NCBI RefSeq assembly: GCF_016031635.1
Contig: NZ_JACEGD010000014.1
Coordinates: 1-64,000, forward strand
Source: Bradyrhizobium diversitatis
Lineage (GTDB): Bacteria > Pseudomonadota > Alphaproteobacteria > Rhizobiales > Xanthobacteraceae
Direction: 5' to 3'
Length of the DNA stretch: 64,000 nucleotides
In this document: positions 1 through 8,518 of the stretch, piece after piece
Numbering within the stretch: position 1 is the first letter of the stretch
Layout of the letters: each line of letters opens with the position of its first letter
Notes under the pieces: generated by a model
What the model was told of the DNA's origin: nothing
What the model saw: the letters and a program-made list of their open reading frames with translations, nothing else
The model's database searches: none
Position numbers and translations under genes: made by a program

Positions 1-2
1 GC

Positions 3-707
3 CCACCACCCCCGCCGCCCGCTGTACCAGCGCTTCCGCCCTACACCGGCGCGTATGCCCCGGTTGACTGGGGTGACAACAGGGTGTGGCTGATTGCGGT
101 CGAGCCCACCATCGCGGGAGCCGGCATGGTGCCCGAACATGGGAATTGGAAAATCAAGGTCGAGGGCATCGAGGTGGGGCACGAGGTTCATGCCTATGTG
201 GCACGTACCGATCCGAACATGAACATGCGCACCGGCGCCAAGCGCTCGTATTTTGTCGATGCCGGATGGGAGGCGGGCCGCGCGGCCGAGGCCGGCTGCA
301 TGTATGCCGGTGGGGAGTTCGACAAGAGCGGATCGCTTGTTTCTCGCCTGGGCACCCTTAACGGGATTGCGACGGACAGCGTCGCGGGTGTGCACGTGGC
401 CGGCGGCTACATTCTTTCGGCGCCAAAACGCAAGTCGCCCTATTCGTCGGCGGGTCCTGCACGACCCGGGCCCTACCCACTGCGAGTCGGTCCCGACTAC
501 GCGCTGTTCTGCGACGAGTCGGATGCTCTCCAGGGCGTACGCGCCGGAGGCAATCGAAGCGGCGCCGTGTTTCGCCTCGTCGGCACCAGCGCCGCCGCGC
601 CCCAACTCGCGCGACTGGTTGCGGACGGGATGTCATTAACGGCACACGATCCGCCAACCAATCCTCCGGACGAGAAGCGAGGCGATGGCGATCTCGATTC
701 GCCGTGA
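3..707 (+). CDS. S8 (subtilisin-like) serine peptidase, C-terminal part only
   Basis: The reading frame is open from the first bases of the window, so the 5' end lies outside and the GTG at 84 is probably not the true start. The visible part begins with a proline-rich stretch. Near its end it carries GTSAAAPQLAR, the catalytic-serine motif of subtilases (GTSxAxP). The Asp and His of the triad should lie upstream of the window. The tail after the motif is short and ends in a charged, disordered-looking stretch. The stop codon overlaps the start of a downstream open frame that holds a decayed efflux-gene fragment. Substrate and location cannot be judged from this fragment. Confidence 0.7.
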   Translation, partial: PPPPPPAVPALPPYTGAYAPVDWGDNRVWLIAVEPTIAGAGMVPEHGNWKIKVEGIEVGHEVHAYVARTDPNMNMRTGAKRSYFVDAGWEAGRAAEAGCMYAGGEFDKSGSLVSRLGTLNGIATDSVAGVHVAGGYILSAPKRKSPYSSAGPARPGPYPLRVGPDYALFCDESDALQGVRAGGNRSGAVFRLVGTSAAAPQLARLVADGMSLTAHDPPTNPPDEKRGDGDLDSP

Positions 708-754
708 TGTGTGGGCGAAGAGCGCGCCAACGGGAAGCGCACTCCCTTCGGGGT

Positions 755-979
755 AAGCGTCCCGACGAGAAGGTGGAGCGGGTGATCCGGGCCCGCATGG
801 AGGTGGGCGACGATCGCGTGACCGACCTCCATCTCTGGCAGGTCGGCCCCGGCCATTGTGCCGTGCTGCTCTCGGTGGTGTCGGACAAGCCGAAGCCGCC
901 GGCCGTCTACAAGCGGCGGCTCGCGGGGCTGAAGGGCCTCAGCCACGTCACGGTCGAGGTCGAGACCTGCCCGCATTGA
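755..979 (+). pseudogene. 3' remnant of a cation diffusion facilitator (DmeF-like) gene
   Basis: About 70 residues, starting near DEKVERVI and running through DRVTDLHLWQVGPGH to SHVTVEVETCPH, match the cytoplasmic C-terminal domain of CDF metal exporters of the DmeF (Co/Ni) type. A complete CDF protein is about 300 residues with six membrane helices, and none of that is present upstream. The upstream frame instead runs into the end of the peptidase gene. A GTG at 704 opens the same frame, but the first 20 residues do not look like CDF sequence. The best reading is a truncated relic left by deletion or rearrangement. A short expressed fusion cannot be excluded. Confidence 0.6.
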
Positions 980-1072
980 CGGGCCGCGCGAACGGACCCG
1001 CCGCGTTGTGCTGCTGCCACCAGGCTGGCAGCAGCGACGTGCTAACGCCTCGGAGGAACTCCGTGACGGGAG

Positions 1073-1957
1073 ATGGCGGTGGGCGAGTGGGCCGGAGTTG
1101 CGATCGCGCTGGCGTCGAGCAGCTTCGGTGGGACCGCTGCGGCCATTACGCGCTATCTTGTCGATGGCGCCGATCCCGTCCTGCTCGCGATCCTGCGCTG
1201 GGGGATCGGCTTTCTCTGCTTGTTGCCTTGCGCGCTTCTGCTCGGCGTGCGGTGGCCGCAGCGGCCCGACTGGCCTGTGGTGATGCTGCTCGGCATCTGC
1301 TTCTTCGGCCTGTTCTTCATCCTCTATAACATCGCGGTCTCCTACACGACCGCCGCGCGCGCCAGTCTCGCGCTGGCGACGTTGCCGCTCCACACCATGA
1401 TGGTCGGCGCGCTGCTCGGCGTGGAGCGCCTGTCCACGCGCAAGGTCACGGGCGTCGGCATCGCCGTGCTCGGCGTGGCGGCGGCGCTTGCCGCGGGCCT
1501 CGCGGAGAGCCCGCCCGGCGCCTGGCGCGGCGAGTTGATTATGACCGGCGCCGTGTTTTGCATGGCGTTCTACAACGTGTTGTCGCGTCCGCTGATGCAG
1601 CGCTCCAGCGCGCTTAGCTTTCTCACCGTCGGCATGGGTGCGGGTGCCGGGATGCTGGTGCTTGTGGGCCTGGCGAACGGCAGCTTTGCGGCGCTCTCGC
1701 ACTTCACGGCGGCGCAGTGGATTGCCGGCGTCTATCTGGGCATTGGCGGCGGCGCGCTCGCCTTCATCCTATGGGTCATGGCGCTGGCGCGGGCGACGCC
1801 GACCCGGGTCGCCAATACGATGACGGTCAATCCGATCGCCGCGGCTCTGCTGGCGGCGCTGCTGATCGGCGAACCGATCACGGGAAATCTTCTGGTCGGG
1901 CTGGTCGCGGTGTTCGCCGGTATCTGGATTGCGACCAGCGAGGCAAAGGCGGCTTAG
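1073..1957 (+). CDS. DMT-superfamily (EamA) transporter
   Basis: A 294-residue protein with ten predicted membrane helices arranged as two EamA repeats, which is the usual length for the drug/metabolite transporter family. The second repeat ends with the typical pattern around RVANTMTVNPIAAALLAALLIGEPIT. Members export or import small metabolites such as amino acids, and the substrate here is unknown. The ATG at 1073 is the first in frame. A GGAGG lies about 16 bases upstream, too far for ideal spacing, so the start is moderately certain. It stands alone and converges on the small membrane-protein gene at 1954-2145, overlapping its 3' end by a few bases. Confidence 0.85.
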   Translation: MAVGEWAGVAIALASSSFGGTAAAITRYLVDGADPVLLAILRWGIGFLCLLPCALLLGVRWPQRPDWPVVMLLGICFFGLFFILYNIAVSYTTAARASLALATLPLHTMMVGALLGVERLSTRKVTGVGIAVLGVAAALAAGLAESPPGAWRGELIMTGAVFCMAFYNVLSRPLMQRSSALSFLTVGMGAGAGMLVLVGLANGSFAALSHFTAAQWIAGVYLGIGGGALAFILWVMALARATPTRVANTMTVNPIAAALLAALLIGEPITGNLLVGLVAVFAGIWIATSEAKAA

Positions 1958-2145
1958 CTCCGCGGCGCGGTCGCCGTCGGCGGGCTCGCCTCCGGCGTCT
2001 TCTTCGGCTTCAGCGTGCCGGCATAGAACGACAGCAGCCAGACCAGAAGGAGGGCGAGGAGGTAGACGCCCCAGGCCTGCGGCGGCGTGGTCGCCCAGCG
2101 CAGGAGGCCTTTGAATGTGCGGGGCGGGCCGGCATCATCGCTCAT
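1954..2145 (-). CDS. Small single-pass membrane protein, unknown function
   Basis: A 63-residue protein with one central hydrophobic segment (about residues 24-43, rich in Leu, Val and Trp) and a Lys/Pro-rich tail. It lies 31 bases downstream of the MFS gene on the same strand and is probably cotranscribed with it. Its 3' end overlaps the end of the DMT transporter gene by four bases. I do not recognise a named family. The compact fit between neighbours and the clean membrane segment favour a real gene over a chance frame. Confidence 0.55.
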   Translation of the reverse strand: MSDDAGPPRTFKGLLRWATTPPQAWGVYLLALLLVWLLSFYAGTLKPKKTPEASPPTATAPRS

Positions 2146-2176
2146 GGCTCGCTTCTGCGCGAAAGCGGCTGCGCCG

Positions 2177-3334
2177 TCAATCCGGCGGCCGCTCCGGGCG
2201 GATCAGGAACAGCGCCACGAGTGCCGAGAGGCTGAGCGCAGACGAGACGATCAGCACCTTGGCGCCCATGAGGTCGATCAGCAGGCCGAAGGCGAGCGGC
2301 GCCACCGCCTGCGCCATCCGTGCCGGGGCGCCGATGATGCCGAGACGATAGCCGAAATCCTTCGGGCCGAAGATCGACAGCGGTAACGTGCCGCGCGCGA
2401 TCGTCAGGATGCCGTTGCCGGAACCGTGGAACAGCGCGAACGCGCTCGCCGCAGCGCCGCCGAAGATCGCAACGATCACGGCTCCGAGCGGGTGGGTGAG
2501 GCAGGCGAGGCGCGTCGACCACAGCGGATGGAAGCGGCTGAGGAAGCCGGCCTCGAGCATGCGCGCCCCGACCTGGGCCGGGCCGATCAGTGCGCCGGCC
2601 GCGATGGCTTCGGCCGGCGTGGCCCCCGTCGCCTCCAGGATGCGCGGGAAATGCGCGGCCATCGCGCCGGTGACGGTCCAGACCGCCGCGAAGATGAAGG
2701 CCAGCAGGAACATGGTGCGGTCGAGCGGCAAATGCGGCTTCGCGGTCGCGGCCGCGGCCTGCTTCGCGCCCTTGATCGCCGGCAGCATGAAGAAATTGAG
2801 CGGCAGGCCGATCAGGACGTTGGCGGCGGCCCATGCAAAACAGGTGTCGCGCCAGCCGATATGGGCGATGCCCCAGGCGGTAAGCGGCCAGCCGACGGTG
2901 GAAGCGAAGCCCGCCATCAGCGTGATGCCGGTGATGGGCCGACGTGCCTCGGTGCCGTAGATGCGCCCCAAAGCTGCGAAGGCGGCGTCATAGAGTCCCA
3001 TCGCCATGCCGATGCCGAGCACGAGCCAGGCGATCGCCATCACCGCGATCGATTGCGAGAACCCAAGGAGCACGAGGCCGGCGGCGATGATCAGGTTCGA
3101 AGCCGACAGCACCTGACGGCCGCCGACGAGATCGATCTGCCGTCCGATACGCGGGCCGAGCATGGCCGAGATCACCAGCGCGGCCGAAAATGCGCCGAAG
3201 ATCCAGTTGGAGGAGACGCCGAGGTCGTGTGCCATGGGATCGGCGAGCAGCGCCGGCACATAATAGCTCGAAGCCCAGGCCAGGGTCTGCGTGGTGCCGA
3301 GCGCCAGGATGATCGGAAGCTGGCGCCGGGTCAT
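2177..3334 (-). CDS. MFS transporter
   Basis: About 385 residues with twelve predicted membrane segments. Residues around GRQIDLVGGRQ occupy the position of the conserved loop 2-3 signature of the major facilitator superfamily. The frame is open further upstream, but that extension is charged and unlike MFS sequence. I placed the start at the ATG at 3334, where MTRRQLPIILALGTTQTLAW leads directly into the first membrane helix. The gene is divergent from the nucleotide cyclase at 3505, with about 170 bases between the starts. The substrate is unknown. Confidence 0.85.
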   Translation of the reverse strand: MTRRQLPIILALGTTQTLAWASSYYVPALLADPMAHDLGVSSNWIFGAFSAALVISAMLGPRIGRQIDLVGGRQVLSASNLIIAAGLVLLGFSQSIAVMAIAWLVLGIGMAMGLYDAAFAALGRIYGTEARRPITGITLMAGFASTVGWPLTAWGIAHIGWRDTCFAWAAANVLIGLPLNFFMLPAIKGAKQAAAATAKPHLPLDRTMFLLAFIFAAVWTVTGAMAAHFPRILEATGATPAEAIAAGALIGPAQVGARMLEAGFLSRFHPLWSTRLACLTHPLGAVIVAIFGGAAASAFALFHGSGNGILTIARGTLPLSIFGPKDFGYRLGIIGAPARMAQAVAPLAFGLLIDLMGAKVLIVSSALSLSALVALFLIRPERPPD

Positions 3335-3504
3335 CCGCGCGGGCTTCCGATTTCGGCCGACGAAGTCATCATCGCCGACATTTGCCGTTCGGGCGGCGAG
3401 GGCGTCAACCGGCGCTGCGACATATTCGACCTGCAGGGGACGGGAGCCTGGGCACACGCGGGCCTGCGCCTTTCGCTCGTCACGAATGCACGCCATAATG
3501 GCGC

Positions 3505-4764
3505 ATGCAATTGACCTCGCGCCTTGCGCTGATGAACTGGCTGACCGGCCAGGGGCTCACGGGCTTGCCTGAAAACGAGCTGCTCCGCGGCTTCTGCGAG
3601 CGCTGCTGCGCCGAGGGGCTGGAACTGTCGCGTGGCCTCGTCGTCATCGACACGCTGCATCCGATCTATGAGGGCCGGGGTTTCCGCTGGAGCGATCGTC
3701 CCAGCAACGAGAGCGATGCGTTCGAATACGGCTCGACCGCAGACGGCGACGCGGCCAGGAGCTGGCGCCGCTCGGTGTTCTTCCACATGCTAGAGAATGG
3801 CCACGACGAGATGGTGATCGATCTCGCCGATGCGCCGTCGATGGATTTCTCGCAGATCAGCGAGCTCGCCGAAAAGGGCCACAAGCACTATCTCGCCTTC
3901 GTCCACCGCTTCGGCGAGAATGGTGCGCTCGGCCTGATGGATTGCCTCTACTCCTGCTGGACCACCCGCCGCGAGAGCGGGTTCTCCGGACTGGAGCTGG
4001 AGGCTCTGCGCGATCTCGTGCCGGTGCTGGGGCTCGCGATCAAGTCGGCCCAGCAGGTCGACATCGTGCGCACGCTCGGCCGGGTCTATCTCGGTCGTGA
4101 TGCCTCCGAGCAGGTGCTGCGCGGGCGCATCTCCCGCGGCGTCACCGAGCGCATCAACGCGGTGCTGTGGTATTCGGACCTGCGCGGCTCGACCGGGATC
4201 AGCGAGAGCATCGGCCCCGACGAGATCATTCCGTTCCTGAACGACTATGCGCAGACCGTGATCGACGCGATCCACCACGCCGGCGGCGACGTGCTGAAGC
4301 TGATCGGCGATGGCGTGCTGGCGATGTTCTGGGGCGAGGATATGGCGGATGCGCGGCGGGCCGCGCTGCGGGCCGAGCACCTGTTCCGCAAGAATGTCGC
4401 TGCGCTGAACAAGCGGCGGGCGGCGGAGGGCCGTCCGACCACGTCGGCCTATGTCGGCCTGCATGTCGGCGAGGTCTTTTACGGCAATATCGGCAGCGAG
4501 GACCGGCTTGATTTCACCGTGGTCGGCCCGACCGTCAACGAGGTCAGCCGCATCGCCTCGATGAGCCGCTCGGTCGACCGCGAACTGCTGGCCTCATCCG
4601 AGTTCTATGGTGGCCTCGATGCCGCCGGCCGGCGCTATCTCGTCTCCACCGGCCGCTACGCCCTGCGCGGCATCGGACGCGCGCAGGATCTGTACACGCT
4701 GGATCCGGAGGTCGACGCGAACGAGCCGGTGACGGGGAGCTACGAGCGCTACCTGGCGAATTGA
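3505..4764 (+). CDS. Class III adenylate/guanylate cyclase
   Basis: The protein has 419 residues. The N-terminal half (about 1-190) is a soluble sensor-like region with no clear membrane helix. The C-terminal half is a class III cyclase domain. The two metal-binding aspartates are visible in YSDLRGST (D225) and LIGDGVLAMF (D269). The Lys in LKLIGDG fits ATP selectivity. GPTVNEVSR supplies the transition-state Asn and Arg. It should therefore be active and make cAMP, although cGMP cannot be ruled out by sequence. Such cyclases are numerous in Bradyrhizobium. The ATG at 3505 is the first in frame and lies divergent from the MFS gene. Confidence 0.9.
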   Translation: MQLTSRLALMNWLTGQGLTGLPENELLRGFCERCCAEGLELSRGLVVIDTLHPIYEGRGFRWSDRPSNESDAFEYGSTADGDAARSWRRSVFFHMLENGHDEMVIDLADAPSMDFSQISELAEKGHKHYLAFVHRFGENGALGLMDCLYSCWTTRRESGFSGLELEALRDLVPVLGLAIKSAQQVDIVRTLGRVYLGRDASEQVLRGRISRGVTERINAVLWYSDLRGSTGISESIGPDEIIPFLNDYAQTVIDAIHHAGGDVLKLIGDGVLAMFWGEDMADARRAALRAEHLFRKNVAALNKRRAAEGRPTTSAYVGLHVGEVFYGNIGSEDRLDFTVVGPTVNEVSRIASMSRSVDRELLASSEFYGGLDAAGRRYLVSTGRYALRGIGRAQDLYTLDPEVDANEPVTGSYERYLAN

Positions 4765-4783
4765 ACTCGCGGCGACGATCTAG

Positions 4784-6028
4784 CTAGCATTGCGCCGCAG
4801 CTTCGTCCCCCACCATGTCCGGCCGCCGGTCCAGCGCCACCGCCGGTGACAGCAGGATCACCAGCGCCTGCAGGCCGAAGACGGCGGCGGCGAGATAGAG
4901 GCACGCTTCCGCGCTCCAGAGGCCGCCGACGATCGCGCCCAGCGCCGAGCCGAGCGGACGGGCGCCATAGCTCATGATGTTGATGGCTGAGACGCGTCCC
5001 AGGAGGCGCGGCGGCGTCACCGACTGGCGCAGCGTCGTGGTCGAGATCACCCACAGGATCGGACCGACGCCGAGCAGGAAGAAGCTCAAGGCCGCAAGCC
5101 ACGGCGAGGGCAGCGGCACCGTCAGCGCCATCACCAAGGCGGCGACGAAGCCGGTGACCGGGCCGAGTCCGACCACGGTGCCGAAGGCAATGCGCTGCAT
5201 CACGCGCGTGGCGAGGAGCGCGCCGATCACCATGCCGACACCGTACATCGTCAGTACCGCGCCGACACCGGCCGCCGTCAATCCGAGATGGCGCACGGCA
5301 TAGGGCACGAACACCGCGATCTGCAGGAACCAGCCGGTGTTGAAGATGAACTGGGTGATGAACACCGGCCGCAGCAGCGGATGGTGGAACACGAAGGCTG
5401 CGCCTTCGCGGATTTCGTGGAGCGGATGGCGTCGCGGCGCCGGCCCGCGCGCGGGCTCGTAGATGCCGGAGAGCAGCACGACGGCCATGGCCGAGAGCGC
5501 TGCGGCAAAGCCGAAGGCCGGGCTCGCGCCCCACCATCCCACCAGCGCGCCGCCGAGCGCAGGGCCGCTGGCGAAGGCGATGGTGCGCGCGAGCTCGATC
5601 CGCGCATTCGCCGCGGGCAACAGCTCCGAGCTCACCAGCGAGGGCACCAGCGCCGGCGCGGCGACGCTGTAGACGACGGTGCCGCACACGGCAGCGAAGC
5701 CGAGCAGGGCCAGCAGCGGCAGGTCGAGGGCCCCCAGCGCCAGCAGGAGCACGATGGCGGCGAGCGCTGCGGCCCGCAACGCCTCGGCGCCCGCCATCAG
5801 CCTGCGGCGGGAGATGCGGTCGGCGAGCACGCCGGCAGGGATGGCGAACAGGACGAAGGGCAAGGTGAGCGCGGTCTGCAGCAGGCCGGTTTGGCCTTCG
5901 GCCACCCCGAGCGTCAGCACGGCGACGATGGGCGCAGCGGCGAGCGCGATCTGCTCGGCCGATTGCGCCGCGAGATTCGACCAAGCGAGGCGACTGAAGG
6001 TGTCAGGGAGGCGAGGGGGCGTTGACAT
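4784..6028 (-). CDS. MFS transporter (EntS/MFS_3-like)
   Basis: A 414-residue protein with the architecture of the EntS-like exporter branch of the MFS. The loop 2-3 motif appears as GVLADRISRRRL (about residues 67-78), and the first helix follows LAWSNLAAQSAEQIALAAAPIV. EntS-type proteins export siderophores or drugs; the substrate here is not evident. The gene points toward the cyclase and converges on it with 19 bases between stop codons. Its start faces the mntH gene about 170 bases away. A role in metal homeostasis is possible from that position but is only inference. Confidence 0.85.
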   Translation of the reverse strand: MSTPPRLPDTFSRLAWSNLAAQSAEQIALAAAPIVAVLTLGVAEGQTGLLQTALTLPFVLFAIPAGVLADRISRRRLMAGAEALRAAALAAIVLLLALGALDLPLLALLGFAAVCGTVVYSVAAPALVPSLVSSELLPAANARIELARTIAFASGPALGGALVGWWGASPAFGFAAALSAMAVVLLSGIYEPARGPAPRRHPLHEIREGAAFVFHHPLLRPVFITQFIFNTGWFLQIAVFVPYAVRHLGLTAAGVGAVLTMYGVGMVIGALLATRVMQRIAFGTVVGLGPVTGFVAALVMALTVPLPSPWLAALSFFLLGVGPILWVISTTTLRQSVTPPRLLGRVSAINIMSYGARPLGSALGAIVGGLWSAEACLYLAAAVFGLQALVILLSPAVALDRRPDMVGDEAAAQC

Positions 6029-6153
6029 GGCTCATATCCTGCAAAGGCGAATTGGCACCAATGTTCACCCTGACGACCACCGGGCCCACCCGCTTCCCGA
6101 CAACAGGCGCGACCGGCAACAGGCCTGGGCGTGAACGGTGCGGCTAGATGCAG

Positions 6154-6192
6154 TTGCAAATGAGTTGCAATAAGAAAGAACTTGGGTATTGT
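6154..6192 (+). promoter_or_regulatory. mntH promoter with Fur/Mur-like repeated TTGCAA box
   Basis: TTGCAA occurs twice, at 6154-6159 and 6165-6170, separated by ATGAG. A TATTGT (6187-6192) sits 16 bases after the second copy. The second TTGCAA can therefore serve as the -35 element and TATTGT as the -10. Repressor bound to the repeat would block RNA polymerase. In Bradyrhizobium, mntH is known to be repressed under manganese sufficiency by the Fur-family protein Mur. Assigning this box to Mur is inference from the gene and from the AT-rich TGCAA repeats. Confidence 0.5.
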
Positions 6193-6198
6193 GCCGGC

Positions 6199-7551
6199 AT
6201 GGATGCCCTATCGCCCCACCTGAACTCCGAATCCGCCGGCTGGCGTGCCGACGCGCCCACCACCAAGAGCCTCGCCGAGGTCAATGCCACGGTCGCGGTT
6301 CCGCGAGCCGGCCACTGGTCGCTGCGGCTGCTCGCCTTTGTCGGTCCGGGCTATCTCGTCTCGGTCGGCTACATGGACCCCGGCAATTGGGCGACCGACC
6401 TCGCCGGCGGGTCGAAGTTCGGCTACACGCTGCTCTCGGTCATCCTGCTCTCGAACCTGATGGCGATCCTGCTGCAGTCGCTGGCCGCGCGGCTCGGCAT
6501 CGTCACCGACCGCGACCTCGCGCAGGCGTGCCGCGCGACCTATTCGCCGGCGGTGAACTTCCTGCTCTGGATCGCCTGCGAGGCGGCGATCATCGCCTGC
6601 GATCTCGCCGAGGTGATCGGCACCGCGATCGCGCTGAAACTCCTGTTCGGCATTCCCCTGATCGGCGGCGCATTGCTCGCCGCGCTCGACGCCTTCCTGC
6701 TGCTGCTCCTGATGAACCGCGGATTCCGCTTCCTGGAAGCCTTCGTCATCGCGCTGCTGGCGGTGATCGCGGTCTGCTTCGCGGTCCAGATCGTGGCTGC
6801 GGCCCCGCCGGTGGCGGAGGTCCTGCGCGGCTTCGTGCCGAAGACCGAGATCTTCACCAATTCCGACATGCTCTACATCGCGATCGGCATCATCGGCGCG
6901 ACCGTGATGCCGCATAACCTCTACCTGCACTCCTCGATCGTGCAGACGCGTGCCTACGAGCGCAACGACACCGGCCGGCGCGAGGCGATCAAATGGGCGA
7001 CGACGGATTCCACCATCGCCCTGATGCTGGCGCTGTTCATCAACGCCGCGATCCTCGTCGTGGCCGCTGCGACCTTCCACAAGAGCGGCCATTCCGATGT
7101 CGCCGAGATCGGTCAGGCCTTCGAGCTCTTGTCGCCGCTGCTCGGCCTCGGCATCGCCTCGACGCTGTTCGCGGTGGCGCTGCTCGCCTCCGGCCTGAAC
7201 TCGACGGTGACGGCGACGCTCGCCGGCCAGATCGTGATGGAAGGTTTCCTCGACCTGCGCCTGCCGAGCTGGGCGCGCCGCCTGCTGACGCGTGGCATCG
7301 CCATCATTCCCGTGATCATCGTCACGGCGATCTATGGCGAGCGCGGCACGGCGGATCTGCTGGTGTTCAGCCAGGTCGTGCTGTCGATGCAGCTGCCTTT
7401 CGCCGTGATTCCTTTGGTGCGCTTCGTCTCCGACCGCCGCAAGATGGGTCAGTTCGCGATACCGAGATCGGTCGCGGCGATCGCGTGGATCGTGGCGGGT
7501 GTCATTGTGGTTTTGAATCTGAAGCTGCTCGCCGATACGCTGTTCGGGTGA
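6199..7551 (+). CDS. mntH: Nramp-family Mn2+/Fe2+ : H+ symporter MntH
   Basis: A proton-coupled divalent metal importer of the inner membrane, the main manganese uptake route in Bradyrhizobium. It has 450 residues and eleven predicted helices. The two metal-site signatures are intact: DPGN at residues 60-63 in helix 1 and MPH at 237-239 in helix 6. The frame extends upstream to an ATG at 6148, but that start would lie inside the promoter and repressor box. The ATG at 6199 is preferred. With a -10 at 6187-6192 the transcript would begin almost at this codon, suggesting a leaderless or very short-leader mRNA. The gene ends in a long hairpin shared with bpt. Confidence 0.93.
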   Translation: MDALSPHLNSESAGWRADAPTTKSLAEVNATVAVPRAGHWSLRLLAFVGPGYLVSVGYMDPGNWATDLAGGSKFGYTLLSVILLSNLMAILLQSLAARLGIVTDRDLAQACRATYSPAVNFLLWIACEAAIIACDLAEVIGTAIALKLLFGIPLIGGALLAALDAFLLLLLMNRGFRFLEAFVIALLAVIAVCFAVQIVAAAPPVAEVLRGFVPKTEIFTNSDMLYIAIGIIGATVMPHNLYLHSSIVQTRAYERNDTGRREAIKWATTDSTIALMLALFINAAILVVAAATFHKSGHSDVAEIGQAFELLSPLLGLGIASTLFAVALLASGLNSTVTATLAGQIVMEGFLDLRLPSWARRLLTRGIAIIPVIIVTAIYGERGTADLLVFSQVVLSMQLPFAVIPLVRFVSDRRKMGQFAIPRSVAAIAWIVAGVIVVLNLKLLADTLFG

Positions 7552-7556
7552 GGAGC

Positions 7557-7623
7557 GCGAATGGTGATTGGCGAATAGCGAATGGAGTTCTAATCCCTAT
7601 TCGCCACTCACCATTCGCCTTTT
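7557..7623. terminator. Long hairpin between convergent mntH and bpt
   Basis: The arms at 7557-7578 and 7597-7618 are complementary over about 22 bases with one or two mismatches, followed by TTTT on the + strand. The hairpin lies between the stop of mntH and the stop of bpt and could end transcription from both sides. The arms contain repeated ATTCGC-type units, so the element may itself be a dispersed repeat used as a terminator. Confidence 0.6.
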
Positions 7624-8399
7624 CAATCCTGCGGTTCGGACGCGGCATCGCCCTGCGCGTCGATGCGCAGCCAGCCTGAGGGGGCGAGGCGCTGCTGCGG
7701 CAGGAAGCGGGCCTTGTAGTCCATCTTCTTGGAGCCTTCGATCCAGTAGCCGAGATAGACGTAAGGCAGGCCTTGCCGGCGGGCGCGCGCGATGTGGTCG
7801 AGGATCATGAAGGTACCCATCGAGCGGCCGACCTGGCTCGGCTCGAAGAACGAATAGACCATCGACAGACCATCGCTGAGCACGTCGGTCAGGGCGACCG
7901 CGATCAGCTCCTCGCCGCGGCCGGTGATGCCGCTGTCGGGGCCGCGCTTGCGGTACTCGATGATGCGGGTCTCGACATGGCTGTCCTCGACCATCATGGC
8001 GTAGTCGAGCACGGTCATGTCGGCCATGCCGCCGTGGCGGTGGCGGGCGTCGAGATAGGCGCGGAACACCGAATATTGCTCGGAGGTGGGCACCGCGCTG
8101 CGCTGCTCGCCGATGATATCGGCGTTGCGCGCCATCACCTTCCGGAAGCTGCGGGAGGGCCGGAACTCGTTGGCGATCACCCGGACCGAGACGCAGGCGC
8201 GGCACTGGTCGCAGGCCGGCCGGTAGGCGATCGACTGGCTGCGGCGGAAGCCGCCATGGGTCAGGAGGTCGTTGAGGTCGCCGGCGCGGTCACCGACGAG
8301 GTGCGTAAACACCTTGCGCTCGTGCCGGCCGGGCAAATAGGGGCAGGGCGAGGGCGCCGTGAGGTAAAATTGGGGGGTGTCGCGCGAGTGCTGGGTCAA
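7623..8399 (-). CDS. bpt: Aspartate/glutamate leucyltransferase (Bpt family)
   Basis: A cytoplasmic aminoacyl-tRNA-protein transferase that adds leucine to N-terminal Asp or Glu and so marks proteins for ClpS/ClpAP degradation (N-degron pathway). The 258-residue length is typical. The N-terminal domain has the cysteine cluster CDQCRAC (residues 63-69) and FYLTAPSPCPYLPG, both conserved in ATE/Bpt enzymes. The C-terminal GNAT-like half includes YVYLGYWIEGSKKMDYK, the conserved family signature. The gene is monocistronic, with its start about 120 bases from the end of the RDD gene upstream on the same strand. Confidence 0.93.
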   Translation of the reverse strand: MTQHSRDTPQFYLTAPSPCPYLPGRHERKVFTHLVGDRAGDLNDLLTHGGFRRSQSIAYRPACDQCRACVSVRVIANEFRPSRSFRKVMARNADIIGEQRSAVPTSEQYSVFRAYLDARHRHGGMADMTVLDYAMMVEDSHVETRIIEYRKRGPDSGITGRGEELIAVALTDVLSDGLSMVYSFFEPSQVGRSMGTFMILDHIARARRQGLPYVYLGYWIEGSKKMDYKARFLPQQRLAPSGWLRIDAQGDAASEPQD

Positions 8400-8518
8400 G
8401 GGACGTCGTGGGCCTCCGAACTGAGCATCAGCATCGCGCTACGGAAGCCCCTGGTCAATCGGTCTGCTCGGCAGGTCAGATCACTCAGCTTAGTCGGTCC
8501 TGGTTGACAGGTTCTTGA

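Noticed and set aside
497..1702. 401-codon open frame on the minus strand
   Set aside because: It overlaps the DMT transporter and protease genes. Its Arg/His/Gln-rich composition is typical of the shadow strand in GC-rich coding DNA.
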